64,000 nt of DNA, from NCBI GenBank assembly GCA_025769875.1, contig JAGFNK010000136.1:1-64000 (forward strand), written 5' to 3'. The stretch's first letter is position 1. Every line of letters starts with the position of its first letter. A program made the translations under genes and the position numbers. The notes beneath the pieces are model-generated. The model worked only from the letters and a program-made list of their open reading frames with translations. It was not told the DNA's origin and searched no databases. This stretch comes from Russula earlei. Lineage: Eukaryota > Basidiomycota > Agaricomycetes > Russulales > Russulaceae. Below, in pieces: positions 1 to 11,509 of this stretch.

Positions 1-1638
1 CTTCTCGTCGAAAGCGCCCGTTCCACTCTCATTAGTGATTCAGTTAATGGTGGAGAATATGCTGTCCTTCTCCTTGAGGTTGGTTAACCGGAGTATTCTC
101 CCTAATCACTGATTTATGCTATTCCAGAAATCGTCGTCACCAGATGTCGTCTTCATCGCTTCACGCATCCTCTTTCTTGCCACTGCGTCGTCTCTGACAT
201 CTGGATCGTTCATCATTTCTATCGTTGAGCGGAAACCGTCCGTCCGGACACACTCCCTCGTCGATATCATTGGTCTCCGTCTTGAGTCCCTCATCGCCGC
301 CCTCCTCAGCGGTACCAGAATGGCCCGCGAGGCGATTGTAGATCTCTTAAAGTTCGCCTTTAACATTCTTACACACTATCCGAAGGTAGATCTCGCACAC
401 ACCTGATTTCCCGTCTCTCTCATCTATCTTAGCTCGTCGATTGCGAGAAAGTCGTTGAGAGCGGCAGCAGTAATGAAGGTCCCAAAGTCATGGGAGAGTA
501 CTGGTCTGACCGGCTTGATGGGTTCGTATAACAGACACCTATCCGGTTCCTTACTTACTGGCCTATATCTCAGCCTTCTTCCCCCCCTTCTCCGCGCTTT
601 CAACTCCCTCCCACCCAGCCCACTGTCACCCCTTGCACCACCTCTCAACCACGTCATCCATGCACTCCTCTCAATCCCCTTCACGAGGAATTTACAATCA
701 GTGTGGCTTCCCCCTAGCACTCCTGGCCGCCATAGTTCCCCACCTTCCAGTTCTGCTTCTCCGGTTTCCTCAACTGGCCGCAGTCTCGCTTCAGATTCGT
801 CGCGCGATACTTCTCGCCCCCATGGTGCCTTCGACCGCGCCAAGTCTATGCTTACCGCGGGTCGTCGGTCCCTTTCCCGCTCTTCCTCCCCTGCACGCCC
901 GCCTTCCCCACCAAATCACGATACCCTCCTCCACGCATATGGCCTCCTCGAAGTCGCGCTCTCGCATTACTTCCCTGGCACGACCGAGCCGGACGACGCC
1001 TCCGTGCGTGCATCTGCCAAGGCTGAGAGCGAGAGCACGCTAGATGAGCTGCTCGCACCCCTCGTTATGCTCATTTACAAGCTTGTGACTGGCGACAATG
1101 GTGCACGCGAACGTCTGCGTGAGTGGCTCCTCCCCGTGAATTTAGACCGCACAGTGGTGCTCGAGAGCCGTGCTGACACGCTTGGCCGCCTCCTCCGCCT
1201 CCTCACGAGTGTATACCACCCCAGGCTGAACGTGACCTCGGGCGAACTACTCTACGCGGTGTGCGATCATGATGGTCCGTCCCTTCCTCCCTCGATTTCT
1301 GTCTTCGTGTTGACTGATTTATCATGTTGAAATTAGCGACAGTCCTCATCTCCCAGGTAGGCTACGGTAATGTCGCCGGTTTCCTCTTTAATAAGGGGAT
1401 CGTCACTGGCCCTCCGTCCTCTGGAGAAGCTCCGGGCCCCGCTGATCCCTCAGGGCCTCAAATTAACCCCATTACTGGTGCTATCGAGGAAGAACGACCA
1501 GAGATAGAGATGACTGAGGAGGAACGCGAGCGTGAGGCAGAGAGGCTATTTGTGTTGTTCGACCGGCTGGAACGTACTGGGGCTGTGCCGCCAGAGGCAA
1601 ATCCTGTTCGACGGGCTATTCAGAGAAGCTTTACTTGA
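1..1638 (+). CDS. RIC8: RIC8/synembryn, G-alpha chaperone and exchange factor (5' end cut by window)
   Basis: The visible 475 residues match the Ric8/synembryn family, cytosolic armadillo-like proteins that fold and activate G-alpha subunits. Exons read as <1-78, 128-385, 433-521, 574-1274 and 1337-1638; all junctions keep one open frame. Family landmarks I can see are the helical stretch with IASRILFLATA, the segment VMGEYWSDRLDGLLPPLLRA created by the 522-573 splice, and the C-terminal signature GYGNVAGFLFNKG followed by INPITGAIEEE and a helix ending in LFVLFDRLERTG. The exact joins at 521/574 and 1274/1337 are chosen because they restore these motifs. The start codon lies left of position 1. 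It ends 312 bases from the end of the convergent NSR1 gene. The function is from family knowledge. Confidence 0.85.
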
Positions 1639-1950
1639 TTCCTAAGATACGAATGGTAAGAGAGATTGCATTATGTTTTGTTACCTTCGTCATATCGTTG
1701 ATGCTGTTGTATACCATTACCTTACTGTTTTAATGAAGGTGGTACGCAATACTGTGTTCTGAGGTCAAGTTTCAACGTGCGTCTCGGGTCATTATCGATG
1801 CAATATCTCTCGCATTAGAGCGCGACGAAAATAGGTATTGGTTTCGAGTACCAAAACCCACAAAGCATAATCGGCTCTAGGCCACATATGCACACAAAAC
1901 GAAAGCACATCCGGCCTTTTGAACTGAGAGTAGAAACTCGCAATCATTCC
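1639..1950. other. Intergenic, convergent gene ends
   Basis: This gap lies between the stop codons of RIC8 and NSR1, so it should hold two 3' UTRs. I see no coding signal or repeat in it. Confidence 0.6.
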
Positions 1951-4252
1951 TTAGTTGAATGTGACCTTTTTACCCTCGAACTGGGTGATACCACCTGTCC
2001 TTGGGCCAGCACCACGGCCACGCCCCCGGCCACTAAAACCACCGCGTCCACCTCCGTGACCACCCTAGGACATGGCCGACGTCAGCGAAGCATAACGAGA
2101 GAGTACAACGGAATACTCACGCGAGCACCATCAAACCCACCTCGCCCACCACCGCGTCCAAATCCGCGACCACCGCCTCTGGGACCGCCGCGAGCGCTAC
2201 TCTCCTCGCGGGGCTGTGAGTAGTCCAGACGCAAATTGCGGCCAAGGAGCTCCATGTTTTGAGTGCCCTCGAATGCTTTCTTTGCAGATTCGATGTCGAA
2301 GAACTCGACGTAGCCAAAACCCTTGACCCTGCCAGACTCACGGTCCGTGGGCACTCGCACGTTCTTCACATCCCCGTATTCAGCGAACACGTCCCATAGT
2401 GAGTCCTCAGTCGTGCTCCAGGAAAGGTTGCCCACAAAAAGCACGGCGCTCGGTGGACTTGTCTTGTCACCATATGCGGCGCGGCGGCCTTCGTTGGGCC
2501 TTCCCGGACCGCCAGAACCCTTGTTATTTGTGCTGCGATCTACGTTTATGGGTCGCCCGTCGATCTCCTTGCCCGAAAGCTGAAGCGCCTTCTCAACTGA
2601 CGCAGAATCCGCAAACTGAACGTACGCGAACCCACGGCTCTTTCCTGTGTTGCGATCCATCTGGACACGTGCGGTAACGACTTCACCGCATTCCTCGAAT
2701 TCGGACTTGAGCCAATCGTTGTCCACGTTCCATGAGAGGCGGCCGACAAAAACTGTCCTTGAAGACGTATCGTCAGTGACAGAAGTTGCATTGCCATCAG
2801 CAAGTTTTTGCTTTTTGGGAGGAACAGCAGCCTCGGTGTCGGCTTTGCGTTTGCCTACCAACACATAGAAATCAATCATAAGAGAGGGAAGGGACGATGA
2901 AAAATAATCAAACCATTTGTTGAAACCGCAGCGGAAGGAGCACTGGCATCGGCCATTTCGACATTCTCGTCCTCTTCGCTGTCTTCCGACTCGGAATTCG
3001 ACTCAGAATTGGACGAAGACTCCTCAATCTCTCTTTTGTCTTTTGTCATGCCAGGCTCGGGATCAGAAGATTCATCTTCGTCAGAATCAGAATCGCTTGT
3101 GGAATTAGCAGACTTGGGAACAGGTTTCGACACGGGCTTAGAGGGCTTAGATGGAACTTTGACGGGGCTCTCTTCAGAGCTTTCATCAGAGAACTCCTTG
3201 TTGGAATCTGCGCTAGAACTGCTGTCTGCCTTGACGACAGCTTTCGCCGAAGATGCCTTGGCCGTTGAAACTTTCGCAGGTATGGGCTTTGTTGTAGCAG
3301 ATTTTGTGGAGGCAGAAGCCTGAGCGGTAGTCTTTGCAGTAACGGGCTTAGTAGGAGCATCTTCAGGAGCGGAAGACTCCACTTCTGATGATTCCTCGCT
3401 AGAGCTGGACGCTGCCTTGGCTGTAACTTTCGCTGGGGAAGCTCGCACAGCCCGGGCTTTGGTAGGGGCAGACGTGGATTGTATGGGCCGTGTGGGGCCA
3501 GATCCCTTAGCGGCAGCCTTGGGAGGCGGTACCTTGGCAGCTGGTAATGATGGTTCCTCGTCAGAGAACTCACTATCGGAGTCCTTTCCGTCGTTCTGGC
3601 TCACGGATTCTGCGGAGGCCTTGGTTTGCGGTGCCTTTGAAGGAACAGCCTTCGGGATTGCTTTGGAAGCCAATTTCGGAGACTCATTAGAGTCATTCTC
3701 GCTCGAGTCGGAAGATGACTCACTCTTGGCAGGAAGCCTGGTGGCCCCACTCGTAGTGGTAGGGACCTTGGTGATGGGTTCATGTTCAGACGCGTTATCG
3801 GTCGACTCGGAAGAAGAGTCAGCTGGAAGTGCTTCGGACTGCCATGGAAGAGTAAATTTTGTATCATGCAATGAAAGGTGTGACACGCACTTTCCCATTC
3901 GCCAAGGGTGGCTTGGGTGCTGGCTTTTCATCCTCAGAAGATGATTGCGATGACTCGCTACTAGATTCATTCTTCTTCCCCTTTTTTTTTTCTCGCTGTG
4001 CCTGTCCATATTTTATATGGCATGAGCAAGAGATGGACATGTTTATAAGAGAAAGGTTTTAAGTGGTCACTAGGAATGAATACATACCCGAGCAAGGATT
4101 TCCGTCGAGGAGATTGGCGCACCGTGCTTCGCACTGGGTACGGCTGCGACTGGCTTTTTGACGTCGACAGCCTTTTTTCCGGCCTTGGCCTTGACCTCCG
4201 TCTTAGAGGTGTTGGGATTTTTTTTATCGGCCTTCTTGTCGAGTTTAGCCAT
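1951..4252 (-). CDS. NSR1: Nucleolin/Nsr1-like nucleolar RNA-binding protein
   Basis: A 682-residue protein with the full nucleolin layout, acting in pre-rRNA processing and 40S assembly in the nucleolus. Exons (minus) are 4252-4088, 4001-3891, 3838-2914, 2854-2121 and 2064-1951. A lysine-rich N-terminus starts MAKLDKKADKK. It is followed by about 340 residues of alternating Ser/acidic runs and Lys/Ala/Pro linkers (roughly 60-430), the type of tract CK2 phosphorylates. Two RRMs follow at about 433-508 (RNP motifs VFVGRLSW and KSRGFAYVQF) and 533-608 (LFVGNLSW and RVKGFGYVEF). The protein ends in a Gly/Arg-rich tail closing with GKKVTFN. An upstream in-frame ATG at 4288 would add 12 residues; 4252 is preferred because it matches the basic start of the family. 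It diverges from MRS6, with 139 bp between start codons. Confidence 0.9.
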
Positions 4253-4391
4253 CGTTGAGACCAAAGTGAGAGTCGAAGGACAGGACAACCAAACGAGCGT
4301 CGTAAAAAAAAATTGGGAGGGTATTACGTCAGCCAGATCTCATCACGCACGCACAACGGCGGCCATCCTCGTCTCGTTCTCTGCGTCAAAG

Positions 4392-6243
4392 ATGTCAGAC
4401 CTGGAGGGAAACTTTGACGTGATAATACTCGGCACAGGTTTAGTAGAATCCATTGCAGCTGCGTGAGTAAATCACACATGTCAAACGTAACACTAAATCA
4501 CCCAGTGCGTTGTCCAAAGCAGGCTTTAAAGTCGCTCATCTCGATAATAATTCTTACTATGGAGGCGACGAAGCTAACCTCACCCTTGATGAACTAGCTC
4601 GATGGGCTGACAATCGCTCAACGCCTTTAGAGAAATATGAAAAGATATCCAGCTATCTTGTTGCTCAGCGCACCAAATTCACTTCCATAACAAGGTCTTC
4701 CGCCGTGCCAGATCACGCTCGTCATTATTCAATCTCCCTTGCACCCTCCCTCATCCCTTCAGTTGGTCCCTTCATCTCGTCCCTCATCGCGTCTGGCGTT
4801 TCGCGCTATGGTGGTTACCGCCTTCTTGAGCGCGTCGGCATCTATTCCAGTAGCAAGGGACTCCAGAATGTTCCCGGAAGCAAAGGGGACATTTTCAAGT
4901 CTACTCTGAGCCTTATTGAAAAACGCAGGCTAATGCGGTTCTTTAAATTTGCAACGGGAAAGTTTGAGAGTTCCAATGAGTTACAAGGTCATGAACAGAC
5001 ACCCTTTCCTGAGTTCCTTCAGTCCAAATTCTCACTTCCTCAGGAAATAGTTGACGCAATTGTCTATGCCCTCGCATTTTGCGCCTCAACCGCAGGTTCG
5101 CCTTGTTCCTGTTCTCGCCGTGGTACACATGACAACGATTGGGTCCGTTGCAGACGTGACCCTTCACGCATTGACCCGCCTGCGCAATTACTTCCAATCT
5201 GCGGGCCGGTACGGAGCATCGCCTTTCCTCGTAGGACACTATGGCGGGCTTGGGGAGATCGCACAGGGTTTCTGTCGCGTCTCTGCTGTCAATGGTGGTG
5301 TTTATATTTTGGATAAGAAGACCGAGGATATCACCCCGCCGTCAACATCGGCAGACAAATTTGTCGCCCATTTGGCCGACTTTCCCTCACCTCTCACTGC
5401 CGGTGTTCTGATTGCTGCTGACGACCAACTACCTGAGTCGTTACAACCTTTGCTAACGAAAGCACAAAATACAGATGAATCCCTCATGGCGCGGTGCATT
5501 GCCATCATTGACCAGCCAATTCTTTTCCCCCCAGTGTTATCTTCAGAAGGATTGAGCGGGGACGGCGTCAATTTTGCACCCGTTTCTTCAGGAGAGGAAG
5601 ACGCGGGTGGACAGAGTTCTGCGTCTACCAGACTCGCAAGTGCACTTGCAGAGGCCCCACTGGTGGATACGTCGATCATTATTTTCCCCCCATGCTCGGT
5701 CGAGGGTGGATCGTCGATTAAAGTGGCTCAAGCCTTTACTACCGGTGCCGGCACCTTTTCGGCACCTGAGGGTAAATGTAAGGAACTATTGTACTGCATT
5801 GTATGTGACCAACTAATTCGCCACGTGTAGATGTTGTCTATGTATCGATACCAATCAAGGATGGCGAAGACCCGGAGGCATTGATGGAACCTTATCTCAA
5901 CACCGTGTTCTCTCTCGCAAGTGTTTCTGAACCATTATTCAAAGTCGCTTACGTCCAGCACATCTCCTTTCCATCCTCATCGACACCTACTATCGATTTG
6001 CCACCCATTTTCGTGACGCCGGCTCTCCCACCGCACGTCGCAGAGATATCCGATTATGCGAACTCGGCAGCAGAGTCGTTGTTCAATCGTGTCGTTGACC
6101 ATTTGAAAGCGAAGATACCGCAAGCATGGACTCGTGAGCGTTCGGGCGAGGAGGGTGGTGGTGATGGAGACGTGTTTGCAGAGATCATGGTTCCGATGTG
6201 GCCGCCATTGGGTGATGAAGAAGAAGCGGGTGAGGATGAGTGA
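4392..6243 (+). CDS. MRS6: Rab escort protein (Rab geranylgeranyltransferase component A)
   Basis: A 563-residue REP/Rab-GDI family protein that presents newly made Rab GTPases to geranylgeranyltransferase II and delivers them to membranes. Exons are 4392-4462, 4506-5095, 5154-5771 and 5831-6243. The N-terminal nucleotide-fold signature is FDVIILGTGLVESIAAAALS, and NNSYYGGDEANL follows. The conserved core GRYGASPFLVGHYGGLGEIA is reached only after removing the 5096-5153 intron, which also restores FCASTADVTLHALTRLRNY. The protein has the long Ser/acidic insert (about 330-400) and the acidic tail (DEEEAGEDE) that favour REP over plain GDI. The start at 4392 gives the usual short lead before the dinucleotide motif. 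Confidence in REP versus GDI is good but rests on length and inserts. Confidence 0.88.
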
Positions 6244-6580
6244 CGTCACGGTGGTGACTCTCTGTATGCCACGTGACTCGACGCGCATGCAACATGATTT
6301 GTTTGGTCGAGCAAATACCGTCAGCCCCGTCCTCCGCCTCAGGCCTCAGCCTCTCCTTCATCTATCAGTTCTCGCATTCGTCTGCAGCTCGAGTCTGCTT
6401 CCTTTACTCTTCTTTTATCACCCTGACTCTGTGATCTCGTGATTTGTTGAGATCATCCTGTTTGTTATTTGTATCTTCACCTTGTAGCACTACAACCTTC
6501 GTTCTTTCCTCGCCGCCCTCTCTCTCGCCCTCGAAGGGCACCACATTTTATTCGATCAACTCCACACGCTCCCTTTCGTC
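6244..6580. promoter_or_regulatory. Upstream region of the PCL-type cyclin
   Basis: This holds the 3' end of MRS6 and the 5' leader of the cyclin gene. The last 200 bases are strongly pyrimidine-rich (many CCT/TTC runs), as in leaders of well expressed fungal genes. No other signal is clear. Confidence 0.4.
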
Positions 6581-8067
6581 ATGTCTCGGAGAAACCCTCT
6601 TTCCCTTATCCCTACAGCTCTCCACAACCCGCAACTTATTCGCCTCATCCAGATGCCCGTCACAGGGCACATGGTCGTCTACCTTGCCCGTCAGATGAGT
6701 AGCATTATTCCCGTCGCCTCGGATCTGTCCCCGGTGTCGTCCTCTGCAGATCCCACGCCTCCGACTCCCCCCCATACTCCACATAAGGCCAACTTTGACC
6801 CGTACCCGGCCGCTCCAGGTCTCATCCCGCTTGAGGAGTTTATTGCTCGCCTTGTCCAGGCGTCTCGTGTTCAGGTCCCCACTCTTCTTACAACGCTTAT
6901 CTATCTTCAGCGCCTGCGGGCGAAGCTTCCCAAGATGGCGAAAGGTGACATGACTTTGCATATATTCATTCCTACTCTTACAGGTTCTTACCGTTAGGGC
7001 TCCCATGCACGCGGCATCGAGTATTTCTCGCAACACTCATTGTTGCTGCGAAGTATCTTAATGACGCCGCACCAAAGAATATGCACTGGGAAAAATTCGC
7101 GGACATTTTTGATCTCGCCGAGATTAATCTGATGGAGAAACAACTTCTGTTCCTACTTGACTACGACTTGCGGTTTGATGAGCTTGAGGCGTGCCGTCTT
7201 TTCGAGCCATTCATGGCGCCACCCTCCCCGCGGAATCAAGAAGCCCGTAAGAAGGTGCTCAGTGTCGTAGCCCAAGCTAGTCGGGCACGCGAGCACGCCC
7301 AGACCCGATTCCCGCCGACACCCCCTCATGACTCGAGTGTGAACGCACCGGGCGCAAGGACGCCTGTGAGCCAGCCGTCGTCACCTTCAGATCGTCCTTC
7401 CGTTTCCTCGCCTCCTTCCCTCTCCATCGTCATTCCAAGCACAGCGCAAAACTTGACCGAGACTGTGCAGAAGGTTGCCAAGCGTCTCGGGTCGACCTAC
7501 CTCGGCAACGCATCGGGTCCAGCCCCATGCACCCATCCTCCCCGAGGGCTCTCTACTCCTCCGAGTGCAATTAGCAGCATGAGCGGGGACTCAGAACCGG
7601 GTTCTGCAACAGAGAGTTCCAGCTATTCGTCGGACGACTGCCTCTCAGATGACGATCCTCCCATATCTAAGGAGAGTTCGCGCTTTCTCTCTGGGTTTGA
7701 CCATTGTTTGCCACCGCGTCCCGTCCCAGCCGCGGTCCTGCATCGTCGTGGTCGAACGCCCTCAGTTGCATCCGACGCGACCATCGAGGGCATACAGTGT
7801 AATGAAGACGCCCTTCCTGCTCCGCGTCCGGCACGCGGCGCTAAGATCGCTCCGAGTCGCACCGCTCCGGTTGGCTTTTTGAGTCGAATGTGGGGAGCTG
7901 CATCGAAGGCCGCAGCGCAACACTCACATCCGGAACCCGAGGCTCAGCCAAGCCAAAGCGCGAGCGCGGTGGCATCTGGCGCGGGGGCCTTCCACTTGCG
8001 CAAAATTGCGCACTCTCGCTCGGCAATGTTCCGTGGAACGGCGCGCGGAAACAATATTGACGCGTAA
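6581..8067 (+). CDS. PCL1/PCL2-type cyclin (partner of a PHO85-like CDK)
   Basis: A 477-residue cyclin with two exons, 6581-6944 and 6998-8067. The cyclin box spans about residues 75-205, with IPLEEFIARLVQASRVQVPT, then LPKMAKGLPCTRHRVFLATL and VAAKYLNDAAPKNMHW, then LMEKQLLFLLDYDLRF. The acceptor at 6997 rather than the nearer CAG at 6983 is required, because only it gives CTRHR in frame and avoids a stop. Such cyclins activate PHO85-type kinases at bud or tip growth and in G1. The C-terminal 270 residues are Ser/Pro/acidic with many SP/TP sites and look disordered, so they are candidate phosphodegrons (inference). Convergent with the SH3 gene. Confidence 0.85.
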
Positions 8068-8427
8068 TAAGTCCGTTTCGGCCTTTGTTGCTGGGGGGCA
8101 CATCTATTTTTACCCAACATTCGTCGCTCGGACACTCGAACCTTACTCTTTTTTCTCTGCTTATCACTTTTCTCTGCTTCTCCTTTTTGTATCTCTTCAT
8201 ATTGTCACGCACATCCTAGCGCACTATCGTTTTGCCACCACAGCACTGTACTATCTCCCAACCATTCTAGACCTTACGATGTACCCGAAACTATCCTATG
8301 GACACCATGTGCCACTAGATATAGCCCACGTTGACTTGGATTCGGACTTGAAATATTCAGAGATTTGATTCGTTGCCGTACTCGAGTGCGGGAAATCGGT
8401 ACAGATATGCGAAACGTGCAACGACAG
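8068..8427. other. Intergenic, convergent gene ends
   Basis: Region between two 3' ends, T-rich near 8145-8200. No gene or repeat is supported here. Confidence 0.5.
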
Positions 8428-9763
8428 CTACAGGAGCTTGACATATGTCGCAGGGAAAAGTCCACTTCGACCATCCACCTCTCCCGTCCACCTAGATCAG
8501 GATGAGGATTCCAGGATCCGGAGTCAACACCTTGGGGCGTGCGCACCAATCTGAGGAAGTCTGTTCCGTCACGCGTACTCTCTCCCCCGCTCGTAAATGC
8601 AGATCACCCGCCTCCTTCAAAGACCGCACCGGGCACGTCCTGGAGTTCAGCATTGCCCTTTCGCTAGGAAAGGAAACAAAGGACCGGGTCGGAGGGGGTC
8701 ACCTCACCTCGCTCGTATAATCATATAATGCCTCTGCCCACTCCCCAACCTCCTCTACTGACTCAAGTTGACCGTCATCCTCCGGCTCAGGCACTTGCGC
8801 AGCCGATGCCGGGGACGCCAAAGGAACACGGCGCACTGGAGGGGGCGCAAGGCCACTCGATGCTTTCTTCGCCGCGAATGCGGGTTGCGTATACACCGTC
8901 GGAGGCGGCGCGTTCTTCGCTGCCGTCGACCCACGCAAGGAGCGGAACATCGCCCCAGCGGACGACACGTCGACATCGCCGAATTTCTATGGAGCCATAA
9001 TTTCCACAAACCCCCCACATTCAGTACAAACCGATAACGAAGCAACAGGAGTAAAACAAAAAAAGGGGGGGGATCAGTGAAACTACCTCGACCCGGGCTG
9101 ATGACGGGACGACTTATTACGATTAAACGAACTCTGCTCACCTTTTGTGACACAAGTCTGCTCGAATCCGCTCGTTTGGGAGTGGCAGATGTAGGTGGAT
9201 TGGCGGGCTTAGGTGGCGGCAGTACGGGCCCTGCCGCCGCGGAGAATGCTTGTGCAGCTGCAGCAACACGGCCGACGCCTACAGTCGACACATTTTCATT
9301 GTCAACTGCGTTTTGTGGGGGATGCGACGAGGAGGAGGATACTAGCGATGGCAACGCCGCGGCTGCGAGCGATGCTGCTGAGGCGGCGACGGCGGGGTTC
9401 ACCGACCGATCAGTGTTATTGGTGCTAGTACGCTGCAGCCCCGCTGTGAGCAAGCGCGATGTGGTGGGACTCGTCAGCGCGCGTTGGGCTGCTGTTATGG
9501 CTGCCACTGGAACCGCGGGGGACGCTCCCGGTGTTGGCTGCATTTCCGGACGTTCGGAATCCCCTGCGCCGCCCACGCGAGAGAGAAGATCGGGCCTCGA
9601 CATGAAGTATCTGGAACGAGTGAGGATAGGGTGCGCCGCATATCCAGTTGTGGTTAGAGAGGTTGTCACGCTTGGTATGGTTATCTGGTATTATAGAAAC
9701 TCACTCGTCGAGGAGGGCGAAAAATGCATCCTTCTCGTATGGGGGGAGGTTGGCAAACGGCAT
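8428..9763 (-). CDS. SH3-domain adaptor protein
   Basis: A 312-residue protein in five exons (minus): 9763-9705, 9610-9142, 8986-8708, 8614-8547 and 8491-8428. It starts MPFANLPPYEKDAFFALLDE, runs through an Ala/Ser/Pro-rich middle with KPANPPTSATPKR, then KFGDVDVSSAGAMFRSLRG, and ends with one SH3 domain at about 260-312. The SH3 carries ALYDYTSE, GDLHLRAGERVRV, SSDWWTGEVDGR and the closing GLFPATYVKLL, so all ligand-pocket aromatic residues are present. Three short terminal exons are needed to complete the SH3, and its tryptophan pair is split by the 8492-8546 intron. Similar fungal proteins bind Las17/WASP-type proline tracts in actin patches; that role is inferred. The acceptor at 8615 is an AAG and could be off by a few bases. 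Confidence 0.82.
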
Positions 9764-10094
9764 CTTCTCTGTCAACGGCTGGCAACCGGGTCACATTAAC
9801 CAGTTATTAACGTGACGTGCCAGATTCAGATGATCAAAACTTGTCGCCCATTTGAAGAACTGGTCCAGACAGAAACCATCAAGGATCATCAGTTAGACTA
9901 CAAAACGGGCTCTGCACGGAATACACAAGGAAAAAAAAAAAACAAAGGACACACATGGCCAGAATAATAAAGTCAAAGGAGTACCGGGGAGTAGAGACAA
10001 GCACTGAATGATAAGTGGCGTACATTGCAAGTGAGGTGAGAAGGTAGAATCGAAGTAGAAGGGGTGGGAAGTCAGAGCAACCAAGGGGAAGAAA
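9764..10094. other. Intergenic: 3' end of SSXT gene and promoter of SH3 gene
   Basis: Both flanking genes run on the minus strand. An A-tract occurs near 9931-9943. I see no other feature. Confidence 0.5.
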
Positions 10095-11316
10095 CTATCC
10101 AGGTATATTAAAGATGTCATTGAACTCGATCCCAGGGGGATCTATCGGGTCCATGACTATACCGTCTGTCCCAAACCCTTGATTGTCCCCGCCATATGCG
10201 AAGGCACCTGGATCAAGACCCATTCCGCCCCCCATCCCACCACCTATACCAGCGGCAGAACCTTGGGCACCCTGCCATCCTCCGTTTGCACTTATTGCTG
10301 CGCCACTGTTCTGCCAATTTCCGCTCGAGGATGCACTCGGTGACGGTGCAGCAGCCGTGCCGGGAAAAGAGGTGCGGCTATGAGCGCTTCCAGGTGGGCT
10401 GACGCTGTAGCTGCCATTGGCCAACGCGCTTGTGCTGCCAGTGTTGCCGATTCCTGCACCGAATGTACCAGTCAATGGCTGGGGGTTCACGAATCCAGGA
10501 CCAGGGGCGGGCGAACCCATTGGTCCCCGCGCTGCTTCCATCATCAACGCACGCTGGTAGTCTACTTGCGACTGCTGCTGCTGTGGTTGCTGCTGTGGTT
10601 GCGGTTGAGGTTGCTGCTGTAATTGCTGTAGCTGTTGTTGTGGCCCCCGAGGCGTTAGTGGCGAGTGTATTGAGTCAGATGGGGAGCGTGTGGTGCGCGC
10701 AATACCAGGGATACCAATGCTGTTGCTAATTGGTACAGCTGTTGCGGTGAATGACGCGGCTTCAGTAAGCTGTGGTGGTTGCGGTTGGTGTTGTTGAGCT
10801 TGCTGTTGCAACCGGGCCTGCTGTTGCTGTTGCTGCCGCTGATGGAGGAGAACTGCGGTGGTAGGCAGACCTGCAGGTATTGTTCCTCCTCCCCCAAATT
10901 GCTGGGATATAGTCATGAGCCCGCTAGAGCCAAGGTTGTTATTCGTCCCAGTGCCGCGCGCAAGTTGTTGCTGCTGTTGTTGCTGCATAAGGTAAATCTG
11001 GCGCTGCTGTGGTTGCAATGCACTAAGCTGTTGAATTTGCGCTGGCGTCAGTGAAAGCCCGCCGGTACGAGGGTCAATTCCGCCTGCAACTAGGCTATTT
11101 TGTGACTGTGACTGAGGGTTGATTTGAAGCTGCTGTGATGGCGCGTGACCCGCCAGTCCAACCAGGCCGGGATTGGCAATGGTCGGCCGCTGTGATTGCT
11201 GTGGATTGTGCTGCTGCTGCTGTTGCTGAGGTGTCGGCGGTGGAAGCTGCTGCTGCTGCAACTGCTGTTGTTGCTGGAATTGTTGCTGCTGTTGCTGTTG
11301 ATGTTGCTGTTGATGT

Positions 11317-11348
<32 letters not shown>

Positions 11349-11478
11349 TTGTTGTTGTTGTTGTTGCTGCTGCTGCTGCTGCTGCTGTTGTTGTTGTTGT
11401 TGTTGTTGTTGTTGTAGCTGCTGATGCTGCTGCTGCTGCTGATGCTGCTGATGCTGATGCTGCTGCTGCTGCTGCTGC

Positions 11479-11509
<31 letters not shown>

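Noticed and set aside
3417..3944. 175-codon plus-strand frame
   Set aside because: It is antisense to the Ser/acidic/Lys tract of NSR1; the repetitive composition keeps several frames open.
6945..6983. Intron ending at the first CAG in the PCL-type cyclin
   Set aside because: It leads to a stop within a few codons; the TTAG at 6997 restores the conserved CTRHR motif.
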